DNA of 64,000 nt. Origin: Phyllobacterium phragmitis. Its GTDB lineage: Bacteria > Pseudomonadota > Alphaproteobacteria > Rhizobiales > Rhizobiaceae. Below are positions 52,700 to 60,711 of this stretch, in pieces. The DNA lies in contig NZ_PVBR01000008.1 of assembly GCF_002980495.1 (NCBI RefSeq), forward strand, positions 186,001 through 250,000, given 5' to 3'. The notes under the pieces are model-generated. The model had not been told where the DNA came from, made no database searches, and worked only from the letters and a program-made list of their open reading frames with translations. Made by a program: the position numbers and the translations under genes. Position 1 is the stretch's first letter. Each line of letters starts with the position of its first letter.

Positions 52700-52738
52700 T
52701 CCTCGCACCACCGCATCCACGAATTCAGGAGAACTCCC

Positions 52739-53202
52739 ATGACCCAACTTTGGTCCCCAATTAAGCTTGGCAATTTGCAACTGCCCCATCGCCTCGCCAT
52801 GGCGCCGATGACCCGCAGCCGGGCCAAGCCTGATGGCACCCCCGGCGACCTGGCGCCCGAATACTATTCGCAGCGCGCGACAATTGCCCTGCTGATCACC
52901 GAAGGCACCCAGCCGTCGGAGGACGGTCAGGGCTACCCGAACACGCCCGGGATTTACACCGACGAACATGTCGCCGGATGGCGCAAGGTGACGGACGCCG
53001 TCCATGCGGCCGGCGGCCGGTTGTTCGTCCAGTTCATGCATGTCGGCCGCAGGTCCCATCCGGAAAACACCGCGCATCATCGCCAGCCGGTCGCCCCTTC
53101 GGCGATCGCCCCGGGCGAAGACATGTTCACCAGCAAGGGCATGCTGCCGGTTCCGCAGCCCCGCGCGCTCACCACCGCCGAGGTTCGGCAGACCGTGGGA
53201 CC
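52739..53202 (+). pseudogene. Old Yellow Enzyme (ene-reductase) gene, N-terminal remnant
   Basis: AGGAG precedes the ATG. The frame encodes the first ~150 residues of an OYE-family flavoprotein: LWSPIKLGNLQLPHRLAMAPMTRSRA, LLITEGTQPSEDGQGYPNTPGI and QFMHVGRRSHPENT. The similarity stops after AEVRQTV at about 53195, where the DNA continues as the end of a different gene in another frame; the first frame runs on as nonsense to 53260. Over half of the expected ~360 residues, including the FMN phosphate site, is missing, so it cannot be functional. Confidence 0.85.
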
Positions 53203-53502
53203 TATTCGGCGATCAAGGCTGCCATCCACAACTACACGGAATCGCTCCGTGCGGTCCTGAAGGGCAAGATCGAGGTCATCGAGATGGTGCCGCCCGCGGT
53301 GCAGACGACCCTGACCCCCGGCCAGCAGGACAACGAACGCTTCATGCCGCTCGACACGTTCGCCGATCAGGTGATGGCGCGTTTCCAGCAGACGCCCACG
53401 CCGCGCGAGATCCTGGTGGAAGGCGTCGATTTCATGCGCAACGCCGAGGCCGAGGGCCGTTTCGACGATACGCTGGCGGCGATCAACCCGTTCCTCAAAT
53501 AG
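53198..53502 (+). pseudogene. SDR oxidoreductase (DltE-like), C-terminal remnant
   Basis: From about 53198 one frame gives GTYSAIKAAIHNYTESLR, which is the catalytic YxxxK (with Ile for the usual Thr) and the following helix of a short-chain dehydrogenase, then PPAVQTTLTPGQQDNERFMP and a C-terminal EGRFDDTLAAINPFLK, ending at 53502. The nucleotide-binding half is missing. It is joined directly, out of frame, to the ene-reductase stump, so a deletion removed the 3' part of one gene and the 5' part of another. Confidence 0.85.
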
Positions 53503-53828
53503 CCGCAAGCGGCCGGGTCGCAATGGCGCGATCCGGCCATGGCTAGCAAGCTGCTGGGCCAGCCAATCATGATTCTGGCGGCTGACCGGGCCACGCTGCT
53601 CCGCGCGCGGCGGCAGGCGTAGGAGAGGGGCCTGACATGCGCCGCATATGTCGAGTCGATGTTCTCAACCGGGCACGACGCGGCCAACCGCGAGGCTTTC
53701 CTTTCCGAACCCGCGGAACAGCCGGCGTTGGTGGGCGTCGCGCTCCGTGGGCCCAGTAAGGGCGTGGACAAGGCGACCAAGGGAGCTAAGCTTCATCCGT
53801 GAGCTCGATTCACCTCGGGGCCGCCCGG
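53503..53828. other. Intergenic region with an unidentified coding-like fragment
   Basis: No complete gene was recognised. A plus-strand frame at about 53641-53802 reads protein-like (AAYVESMFSTGHDAANREAF onward) and ends at a stop 27 bp before the TetR stop, but it has no proper start. It may be the tail of another decayed gene. Confidence 0.3.
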
Positions 53829-54500
53829 TCAGCGGCTCGTATCGATCCCCGCGAGGATGAGGTCGATACCCGCCATGAACTGTTCGCGATCGTCGTGTAC
53901 GGGAAGGAGCGGTGCGACTTGGTGGATGAATGGGTGCTGCTCAGGGTCGAGCTCCATCCATTTGGCTGCGACGGCTCTCAGGGCAGTCGTTCGATCGCTT
54001 CCGTCGCGAAAATGATGGGAGGCGACTGCATACTGCGCGGCAAGACCAAGCATGAAGCTCAGCAACGCCGTCGCGGCGTTGAAGCGCCCTTTCTCAGGGA
54101 TGCCGAGCGCGACGACTTGCGTACCGAGCCCCTCCAGGATCCGCAAAACCGCATACTGAAACGGATTGCCCGATAGCTGCGCTCCGACCCAGGGATGGCT
54201 GTCGATCGCGTCGAATACCCCCAGGGCGAGGGCCCGGATAGCCTCCTGTGGAGACAGTCTTCCGACGTCCTGCGGTTCGAACTTGGCGATGACGTGATCG
54301 GTGGCGGCTGCAAGCAGTTCGTCCTTGTCGGCGACATGCCAGTAGATGGCGCCGCTGCCGGTCTTCAAGCGCCCGGCCAGCGCACGGAAGGTGAGGCCGG
54401 CAGCGCCCTCATTATCGAGAATGCTGATCGCGGCCTGCACGATCCTGTCCTTGGACAGAGCACTCCCACGCCGCCCCGGCCGTTGTGTGGAATCAGTCAT
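53829..54500 (-). CDS. TetR family regulator, divergent from a TetX-like monooxygenase
   Basis: The ATG at 54500 gives 223 residues; an ATG at 54515 overlaps the operator and is less likely. The N-terminal HTH is ILDNEGAAGLTFRALAGRLKTGSGAIYWHVADKDELL, and the C-terminal part (ALRAVAAKWMELDPEQHPFI) resembles the TetR_C tetracycline-repressor-like class. Two identical-form operators lie in the 78-bp gap to the monooxygenase start. It likely represses both genes until a ligand, perhaps the monooxygenase substrate, binds. Confidence 0.92.
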   Translation of the reverse strand: MTDSTQRPGRRGSALSKDRIVQAAISILDNEGAAGLTFRALAGRLKTGSGAIYWHVADKDELLAAATDHVIAKFEPQDVGRLSPQEAIRALALGVFDAIDSHPWVGAQLSGNPFQYAVLRILEGLGTQVVALGIPEKGRFNAATALLSFMLGLAAQYAVASHHFRDGSDRTTALRAVAAKWMELDPEQHPFIHQVAPLLPVHDDREQFMAGIDLILAGIDTSR

Positions 54501-54508
54501 GTCCCTTC

Positions 54509-54538
54509 TTGACATATCTGGAACGATGTTCCAATAGT
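54509..54538 (+). promoter_or_regulatory. Promoter candidate for the TetX-like gene
   Basis: TTGACA at 54509-54514 and AATAGT at 54533-54538 are 18 bp apart and oriented toward the monooxygenase. The first operator palindrome sits inside the spacer, so a bound TetR protein would block polymerase. Confidence 0.55.
54519..54533. promoter_or_regulatory. TetR operator 1, TGGAAC-N3-GTTCCA
   Basis: A perfect 6-3-6 inverted repeat, 27 bp from an identical repeat at 54546. Both lie between the divergent TetR and monooxygenase genes, the standard place for TetR-family operators. Confidence 0.8.
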
Positions 54539-54545
54539 GTGAGAC

Positions 54546-54560
54546 TGGAACGGCGTTCCA
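54546..54560. promoter_or_regulatory. TetR operator 2, TGGAAC-N3-GTTCCA
   Basis: The second copy has the same arms as operator 1 with spacer GGC in place of GAT. The duplicate with an unequal spacer supports the arms being the recognised bases. It lies just upstream of the monooxygenase ribosome site. Confidence 0.8.
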
Positions 54561-54578
54561 TTCATTTTGGAGTAAAGC

Positions 54579-55709
54579 ATGACCTCTGTCACGATCATTG
54601 GTGCGGGCCTTGGTGGGCTGGTCCTCGCGCGCATCCTTCACCTCAATGGTATCCCGGCGACGATCTTCGAAGCCGACCCATCTGCTGATGCGCGGAAGCA
54701 AGGCGGCCAACTCGACATCCACCCCGAGGATGGTCAAGTCGCGCTCGCTGCTGCGGGTCTGACCGAAGCTTTTCAGGCGATCATCCATGAAGGCGGCCAA
54801 GCAACGCGACTGGTTGATGCCCAAGGCGTGTTGTTGTTCGAGCAGGGCGACGACGGCTCGGGCGGCCGTCCGGAGGTGCTGCGAGGGGACTTGCGTCGTA
54901 TCCTTCTCGAGTCCTTGCCTCAAGACGCGGTTCAATGGGGGCACAAGCTCACTGCGGTCGCTCCGCTCGGTCGCGGGCAGCATGCCCTGACCTTCGAAGA
55001 TGGAACGACCGTCACCAGCGATCTGCTCGTCGGTGCAGATGGTGCGTGGTCCAAAGTCCGCTCTCTGCTCTCGGATGCGGTGCCGGCGTATCTCGGCACG
55101 TCCTTCGTCGAAACGTGGCTCTTCGACGTTGATTTACGCCATCCCGCAACGGCTGAAATGGCGGGTGCGGGCGCCATGTTCGCGCTTGTGCCCGGTCAAG
55201 GCATCTTCATCCATCGTGAGGCCGGCGCCGTCCTCCACGCCTATATCGCGTTGACCCGCCCTCTCGACTGGTTCGGGACCATCGACTTTTCCGAGCCCGC
55301 GATCGCCAAGGGGCGGATTGCGGCCGAGTTCAAGGGGTGGGCGCCGGAACTCACTGCCCTCATCACCGCTGCGGACACTCCGCTGGTGCTGCGGCCGCTT
55401 CACGCCCTGCCGACAGGACATCGGTGGGCCCGGGTGCCCGGCGTGACGCTGATCGGCGACGCCGCACATCTCGCGCCGCCGGCAGGCGAGGGCGCGAATA
55501 TGGCGCTGCTCGATGGTGCCGAACTCGCGGCCGCCATCGTGGCGCACCCGGACTCGGTCGAGGCGGCGCTCGCGGCCTTCGAAGCTGCGATGTTCCCCCG
55601 CGCCGAGGCTGCAGCCGCGGTTTCGCATGAGATCCTGGCGCTCTGCCTGGACGATCGAGCTCCTTTCGGGCTGATCGACTTCTTCCAAAGCGCAGCGCAT
55701 CAGGCGTAA
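54579..55709 (+). CDS. FAD-dependent monooxygenase, TetX-like
   Basis: GGAG precedes the ATG; the product has 376 residues, the size of TetX. FAD motif GAGLGG at residues 8-13, an RGDLRRILL block (102-110), and the GDAAHLAPPAGEGANMALLDG block (293-313) that carries the GD motif. The QGGQLDIHPEDGQ segment near residue 41 resembles the GGTLDLH segment of TetX. The family inserts one oxygen atom using NADPH. A tetracycline-like or polyphenol substrate is possible; the conserved residues for tetracycline binding cannot be verified here. It stands alone, divergent from its TetR-type regulator. Confidence 0.88.
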   Translation: MTSVTIIGAGLGGLVLARILHLNGIPATIFEADPSADARKQGGQLDIHPEDGQVALAAAGLTEAFQAIIHEGGQATRLVDAQGVLLFEQGDDGSGGRPEVLRGDLRRILLESLPQDAVQWGHKLTAVAPLGRGQHALTFEDGTTVTSDLLVGADGAWSKVRSLLSDAVPAYLGTSFVETWLFDVDLRHPATAEMAGAGAMFALVPGQGIFIHREAGAVLHAYIALTRPLDWFGTIDFSEPAIAKGRIAAEFKGWAPELTALITAADTPLVLRPLHALPTGHRWARVPGVTLIGDAAHLAPPAGEGANMALLDGAELAAAIVAHPDSVEAALAAFEAAMFPRAEAAAAVSHEILALCLDDRAPFGLIDFFQSAAHQA

Positions 55710-55845
55710 ATCCAACTGCTCCGCTCCACCGAAACCTATCGCCGATACGGTTATCTGGAAACTGCTATCGGATAGCGGCAGAGAACGCAGCAGGCGGTTT
55801 GAACGGTTTTTGAGGATCATGTGCCGATGAATTGTACGGTGCTGG

Positions 55846-56430
55846 TCAGCGGGTGTGCCGCGCCAAGGCGTCAAGCAGCGCCGCTTCGTGGCGACGAACG
55901 ATCCGCAAGAAGAGAGCTTCTTCACCCAGCGCCCGCGCCAGAACGATAGCGCCCTGGATACCGGACACGGTTTCCTCTGCGAGTTGCACGGCCAGCAGCG
56001 ACGGAACCCCGCCGGATTGGACGCACCGGGCCAGCGCCGAGATCCAGCGGGCAAAGTAGGTCTTCACCCTGACTGCGAAAGCATCGCCAGAGGAGCCAAG
56101 ACCGATCCAGCCCACAAGGCACACCCTGCCTCCGGATCGAAAATAGACCGTCACCTCCGCGGTCATGGTCCTGATCGCCGCTGCCGGGTCACGGGCCTGC
56201 TCCAATGGCGTGAAGATCGTCGTGACGAACCAGCGGTCTATGTCGGCAAGAACGGCATCCATCATCTCCTCCTTCCCGCCGGGGAAGAAGTTGTAGAGAC
56301 TGCCCTTGCCGAGGCCAGTCGCCCGCGAGAGTATCGCCAGGCTCGCGCCCTCGAAGCCGTGTTTGCGGAACGCCTCTGCCAATGCCGGCAGGGCGTCGGT
56401 GCGGTCGGTCAGAGTGCGCTTGGTCTTCAG
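55846..56430 (-). CDS. TetR/AcrR family regulator
   Basis: The HTH ([41 protein letters not shown]) and the helical C-terminal domain are clear. No ATG, GTG or TTG lies at the expected place; the in-frame CTG at 56430 overlaps the stop of the upstream gene as CTGA and gives 194 residues, the usual length, so start by coupling at CTG is inferred. Longer frames reach 56619 inside the upstream gene. It is the second gene of a DUF1348-TetR operon and probably represses it via the palindrome at 56912. Confidence 0.88.
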   Translation of the reverse strand: MKTKRTLTDRTDALPALAEAFRKHGFEGASLAILSRATGLGKGSLYNFFPGGKEEMMDAVLADIDRWFVTTIFTPLEQARDPAAAIRTMTAEVTVYFRSGGRVCLVGWIGLGSSGDAFAVRVKTYFARWISALARCVQSGGVPSLLAVQLAEETVSGIQGAIVLARALGEEALFLRIVRRHEAALLDALARHTR

Positions 56431-56891
56431 AGGCCAAGGTCGCTGAGGGAGGGATGGTCGTCTGGACGACGCCCAAGCGGCCAATGGAACTTGCGTTCGG
56501 CCTCCATGATCGGACGATCGTTGATCGAGGCAATACGGCGGGCCATCAGCCCGGCGTCGTCGAACTCCCAGTTCTCGTTCCCGTAGGATCGGAACCAGTT
56601 GCCGCTGTCGTCTCGCCACTCATAGGCGAACCGCACGGCGATCCTGTTGCCGTCGTGCGCCCACACCTCCTTGATGAGTCGGTAGTCCAACTCCTTCATC
56701 CACTTGCGCGTCAAAAAAGCGACGATCGCGTCGCGGCCGGTCAGGAACTCGCCCCTGTTCCGCCAGACGCTATCGAACGTGTAGGCCAGTGACACCTTCT
56801 CCGCATCGCGGCTGTTCCAGGCATCCTCGGCCATGCGGGCTTTCTGTGCCGCTGTTTCAGGGGTGAATGGGGGCAACGGCGGTCGAGACAT
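56427..56891 (-). CDS. DUF1348 (nuclear transport factor 2-like) protein
   Basis: The 154-residue protein has the DUF1348 sequence blocks [60 protein letters not shown] and a C-terminal [15 protein letters not shown]. These NTF2/SnoaL-fold proteins are usually found beside TetR or LysR regulators and may act on small ligands; no reaction is established. AGGTG precedes the ATG. The stop overlaps the presumed CTG start of the TetR gene. Confidence 0.9.
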   Translation of the reverse strand: MSRPPLPPFTPETAAQKARMAEDAWNSRDAEKVSLAYTFDSVWRNRGEFLTGRDAIVAFLTRKWMKELDYRLIKEVWAHDGNRIAVRFAYEWRDDSGNWFRSYGNENWEFDDAGLMARRIASINDRPIMEAERKFHWPLGRRPDDHPSLSDLGL

Positions 56892-56911
56892 GGTTACACC
56901 TAAAAGCTTGT

Positions 56912-56929
56912 TTGTACCGAATGGTACAA
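56912..56929. promoter_or_regulatory. TetR operator candidate, TTGTACC-N4-GGTACAA
   Basis: A perfect 7-4-7 inverted repeat lies 21-38 bp upstream of the DUF1348 start, where a repressor would block transcription. The co-transcribed TetR protein is the likely binder. Confidence 0.75.
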
Positions 56930-57127
56930 CATCGCTGTATCTGGATCAACTCTATTCTCGCGATGGGGAGAACCAGCGCGGACACTACCAATTGTCTCGC
57001 CTGACGGGAAAGACAGGGCCGAGGGGCTTGGTCCGAGACGGCCCACTCTCCGGGAGACATTGGGCAAAGCTGCCCGCCGCAGCTTGTTGCCGACCTGTCC
57101 GATCGGATAGCAGTTTCGGGAACCTGC

Positions 57128-58027
57128 TTACCAGCGGTTCTCCTGCACATAACCGATGAACGCCTTTAGCGGCGCGGGCACATGGTCTCGCCCGTAATAG
57201 TATAGGAACGGTCCGCTGAAGCTCTGCCACCAAGGTTCCAGCACCGGTTGCAGCGCTCCGCTGTCAAGCGCCGGTCTCAACCAGTCTTCGAAGAGCTGCA
57301 CGATGCCGCATCCGTCGATCGCAGCGGAGACAGCGAGGTCCATTGCGTTTACGTCTACCACCAAGGTTCCCGCGGGCTCGATACGTACGATCTCATCGTC
57401 GCGCTCGAACTCCCACATCGCCATTGCTCCGCTGCCGGACTTTCCCGGCAGGCAGGCATGGTCGAGGAGATCGTTGGGATGCCGTGGATTCCCATAGCGC
57501 GCCAGATAAGCAGGCGATGCAGCCGTCGCGAAGCGCTGCCTCTTTGGCCCGATCGGCACCGCGACCATGTTCTTGGTCAGCCGCTCGTCGTACCGGATGC
57601 CGGTATCGCAGCCGGCGGCGAGGATATCCACGAGCCCGTGCTCGACCACGACCTCGACGCGAACGTTCGGGAAGGCCGTCATGAAGCCCGGTATAATGCG
57701 CGGCAGCACGAGGCGTGCCGCGTTAACAGGCACGTTAAGGCGGACCGTGCCATTGGGTGTTTCGCGATGGTCGTTGGCGCGCTCGAGCGCTGCTTCAACG
57801 TCGGCCATTGCCATCTGTAACCGCTCAAGCAGGTGGGCGCCCGCCTCGGTGGGTACGACGCTTCGCGTTGTCCGATTGAGAAGACGGAGCCCCAGTTGAT
57901 CTTCGAGCCGCTTCACGGCCCCGCTGAGACTGGACGCGCTGATGCCGGTCGCGTGAGCCGCATCGCGAAACCCGCCGGCCGTCGCGACTGCAACGAAGGC
58001 GCGTGCAGCAGATAAGTCAGTGGGCAT
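57128..58027 (-). CDS. LysR family transcriptional regulator
   Basis: The 299-residue protein has the HTH AGGFRDAAHATGISASSLSGAVKRLEDQLG and the effector domain from about residue 88 (GTVRLNVPVNAARLVLP), of the same CrgA-like type as the regulators at 45626, 48777 and 50323. It is divergent from an SDR gene, with 89 bp between the starts, so a one-regulator, one-enzyme pair is inferred. Confidence 0.94.
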   Translation of the reverse strand: MPTDLSAARAFVAVATAGGFRDAAHATGISASSLSGAVKRLEDQLGLRLLNRTTRSVVPTEAGAHLLERLQMAMADVEAALERANDHRETPNGTVRLNVPVNAARLVLPRIIPGFMTAFPNVRVEVVVEHGLVDILAAGCDTGIRYDERLTKNMVAVPIGPKRQRFATAASPAYLARYGNPRHPNDLLDHACLPGKSGSGAMAMWEFERDDEIVRIEPAGTLVVDVNAMDLAVSAAIDGCGIVQLFEDWLRPALDSGALQPVLEPWWQSFSGPFLYYYGRDHVPAPLKAFIGYVQENRW

Positions 58028-58116
58028 TGTTCAAAAATCCGTACAGCATGTAATGTGATTAGCCTCTTATTCATCGCAATTGGGACGCCTATATCTCTTT
58101 TCGAAGGAGATCAACC

Positions 58117-58878
58117 ATGACAGATACGAAGCGGATCGCGATCGTAACCGGCGGCAGCCGTGGCTTGGGCCGTAGCACCGTGCTCAGCCTAGCCCAGCGC
58201 GGAGTTCACAGCATTTTCACCTACAACTCGGCCGCTGACGACGCGGACAAGGTGGTCGCCGCTGTCGGAGAAGCCGGTGCAAAGGCAGTCGCGCTACAGC
58301 TCGACACCGGTGAAGTCGGATCGTTCGACGCGTTCATAGGTCGGGTGCGAGAAGCACTGACCACGCTTGGCGCGGACCGGTTCGATTACCTCGTCAACAA
58401 CGCCGGTATGTCCGATCATACCAAGTTCACCGAACTGACCGAGGACGTGCTGGACCGCGTCTACGCGGTGAACTTCAAGGGTGTGGTCTTCCTGACGCAG
58501 AAGCTGTTGCCGCTCATCAACGACGGTGGCCGCATCGTGAACATATCCACCGGGCTCACGCGCTTCACCACGCCCGACACCATCCCATACGCCTCGCTCA
58601 AGGGAGCGATCGAGGTCTTCACGCACTACATGGCCAAGGAACTCGGGCCGCGTGGGATTACGGTCAATGCTGTCGCTCCGGGTGCGATCCAGACAGATTT
58701 CAGCGGCGGTGTCGTGCGCGATAACGCTGCCGTCAACGCGCAGGTGGCTTCGATGACGGCGCTCGGCCGACCTGGCTTGCCGGACGACATCGGTCTGCTG
58801 GTTGCCGCCCTTCTGTCCGAGAACACCCGCTGGGTGACCGGCCAGCGGATCGAGGCGTCCGGCGGCATGAACCTTTGA
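58117..58878 (+). CDS. Short-chain dehydrogenase/reductase (classical SDR)
   Basis: GAAGGAG precedes the ATG; the 253-residue protein has the cofactor loop TGGSRGLGRS, the NNAG strand (LVNNAGMSD), catalytic Ser in NISTGLTR and the YxxxK (YASLKGA), plus PGAIQTDF. All classical SDR residues are intact. It is an NAD(P)-dependent oxidoreductase of unknown carbonyl or alcohol substrate, related to 3-oxoacyl-ACP reductase-like proteins. A divergent LysR gene is its likely regulator. Confidence 0.94.
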   Translation: MTDTKRIAIVTGGSRGLGRSTVLSLAQRGVHSIFTYNSAADDADKVVAAVGEAGAKAVALQLDTGEVGSFDAFIGRVREALTTLGADRFDYLVNNAGMSDHTKFTELTEDVLDRVYAVNFKGVVFLTQKLLPLINDGGRIVNISTGLTRFTTPDTIPYASLKGAIEVFTHYMAKELGPRGITVNAVAPGAIQTDFSGGVVRDNAAVNAQVASMTALGRPGLPDDIGLLVAALLSENTRWVTGQRIEASGGMNL

Positions 58879-58929
58879 ATTGAAAACGCGCGCTCACCGC
58901 TCGGCAGAGCGGTGGGCCGAGGAGCTCGC

Positions 58930-59035
58930 ATGACCGATCTTACAGGAAAGGTGGCACTGGTCACCGGCTCAGCCCGCGGGCTTGGGCGAGCAATCGCTGA
59001 ACGTTATGCTGCGCTCGGCGCAGCTATAGCCTCAG
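58930..59035 (+). pseudogene. SDR gene, N-terminal stump
   Basis: GAGGAG precedes the ATG. Only the first ~35 residues of an SDR remain: MTDLTGKVALVTGSARGLGR and AIAERYAALGA, the nucleotide loop. The similarity then stops and the frame runs on to 59097 in TetR DNA read out of frame. It is joined to the tail of a TetR gene, mirroring the ene-reductase/SDR junction at 53.2 kb. Confidence 0.8.
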
Positions 59036-59366
59036 GCGAATGTTCGCACGCGCGATCAAGCTGGTGGCAGGCCGATCTGGCGAGCGTGGCTGCATGATCT
59101 CGACAGGGCTTCTCGCCAGCCATCCGGACCATCACGAACTGGCGGACGAACTTGCGGCGAGGCGCCGCGCGATGGCCGACCGGTTCGCCCAATATCTGGA
59201 ACACTGGCTCCCGCCCGCCGATGCTGGCGACATGGCAGTCTTCCTCTGCACCGTCCTCCAGGGTTTGGCGGTGCATGCACGCGACGAAACTGGTGTGGGC
59301 AAACTCAGCGCTGTAGCTGCGATCGCGTGCGCAGGCGTCTTGTGCAGCGTAAAATCATGTCGATGA
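59036..59366 (+). pseudogene. TetR family regulator, C-terminal remnant
   Basis: The second frame gives SGERGCMISTGLLASHPDHH, then ELADELAARRRAMADRF and DMAVFLCTVLQGLAVHARDE, a typical TetR ligand-binding domain with the RGC(M/L) strand, ending at 59366. The DNA-binding half is missing. It is joined to the SDR stump at about 59036, so a deletion again fused the 5' end of one gene to the 3' end of another. Confidence 0.8.
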
Positions 59367-59639
59367 GCCGAGCGTATTGTGGAACAGCGCTGAAGCTCAC
59401 CTGATCATTGGTCTACCGAAGGCGGGCGAGTCATGATCCACCTTCGCTCAGAGCGCGGGCGCAGCGTGTCAACGCGCTCGTAGAGTCCTGGTCTGACTGT
59501 AGCGTTCGCGCGGCACCTGCGCGGGACGAGTCGATTTCGAGTATGCAGTCCTGCCGATAGCCAAGGAGCGAACGAAGCGACCTCGGCGTAAGGCCGGGCG
59601 ACATCGAAGCGACGGGAAGACTCGCGCCTTGCCTTACTG

Positions 59640-60581
59640 CTACTTCCCTATGAAACTGCCGTGGGAAAAGTGCTCACAGCACGCTGTCTTCACCATATCG
59701 CGCAGCCAGCGATGGGCTGGATCGGCATGCATGCGCGGATGCCACATCGCAGATATGAGAATTTCCGACGTCTGGACAGGAAGCTCGAAGCTGACCAGGT
59801 TTCCTATCTGCGGCTCGACGGCGATCATGGCACTTCCGACGCACGAACGCGGAACCAGTGCCACCAGGTCTGATCGGCGCGCCACACGTATTGCGTCCAA
59901 ATGGCTTGGCACAACAGCGGCAATTCTTCGCTTGAGCCCAATTTTCTCGAGCGCTTCGTCGACTGGGCCCGTGAAGATCTCCTTCCGTGACGTAACAACA
60001 TGATCGCACGCCGCATAGCGTTCCGGTGTCAAAGTACCGGTTAGCAATGGGTGTCCTTGTCGGGCCGCGCCCACGAACTTGTCACGAAAGAGAGACTGGG
60101 TCCTTACCTCCGGGGCAGATGCTCCCAGAACTCCGATCTCAAGATCGATCTGAGCTTCGCGCAATGGTGTTGGGTCTTTTGCAGGCTTAGATACGAAGCG
60201 TAGGCAAACGTGCGGCGCAATCTCTGCGATGGCAGTCAGCAAGGGAACAGAGAACAGTGCAACAAATCCCTCGCTGGCGCGTATCGTGAAGGTGCGATCC
60301 AGCAGCGCAAAGTCCAATTTTCCCGTTGGTTGGCTGAGAATCTTGCGTACGTGATGATGAAGCTGATGAACATCCTCTCGTATTTCAGTGGCTCGTGGCG
60401 TGGGCACGAGACCTCGACCGGCCCGCACGAGGAGCGGGTCGCCAGTTGCGGCTCGTAGCCGCGCCAGGGTCCGGCTCATTGCAGAGGAGCTCAAGCCGAG
60501 ACGACGAGCCGCGCCCGTAACGCTGCCTTCGGTCAACAGCGCATCAAGCGCTGCGAGGAGGTTCAAGTCCAAAGTTTCCAT
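59640..60581 (-). CDS. LysR family transcriptional regulator (NodD/LinR-like group)
   Basis: The 313-residue protein starts METLDLNLLAALDALLTEGS and has the HTH VTGAARRLGLSSSAMSRTLARLRAATGD, which with the PLLVRAGRGLVPTPRA segment marks the NodD/NahR-like branch of LysR rather than the CrgA-like branch of its neighbours. It is divergent from the SDR/amidohydrolase cluster (131 bp between starts) and probably controls it. Confidence 0.93.
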   Translation of the reverse strand: METLDLNLLAALDALLTEGSVTGAARRLGLSSSAMSRTLARLRAATGDPLLVRAGRGLVPTPRATEIREDVHQLHHHVRKILSQPTGKLDFALLDRTFTIRASEGFVALFSVPLLTAIAEIAPHVCLRFVSKPAKDPTPLREAQIDLEIGVLGASAPEVRTQSLFRDKFVGAARQGHPLLTGTLTPERYAACDHVVTSRKEIFTGPVDEALEKIGLKRRIAAVVPSHLDAIRVARRSDLVALVPRSCVGSAMIAVEPQIGNLVSFELPVQTSEILISAMWHPRMHADPAHRWLRDMVKTACCEHFSHGSFIGK

Positions 60582-60711
60582 CAGTCACTCTTACATCGCC
60601 TGTCGCAATTGGCATAGCGTCCCACGCAACAATACTGTGCGTCCTGTGCGTCTAGCGCCGGCTACGTAATGAGCTTATTGCTGCCTAGCCGAACAATGGA
60701 AGGGACCGCTG

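Noticed and set aside
52978-53502. Single chimeric protein reading through the OYE/SDR join
   Set aside because: The two similarities are in different frames; the long frame to 53502 is antisense-free nonsense before the junction.
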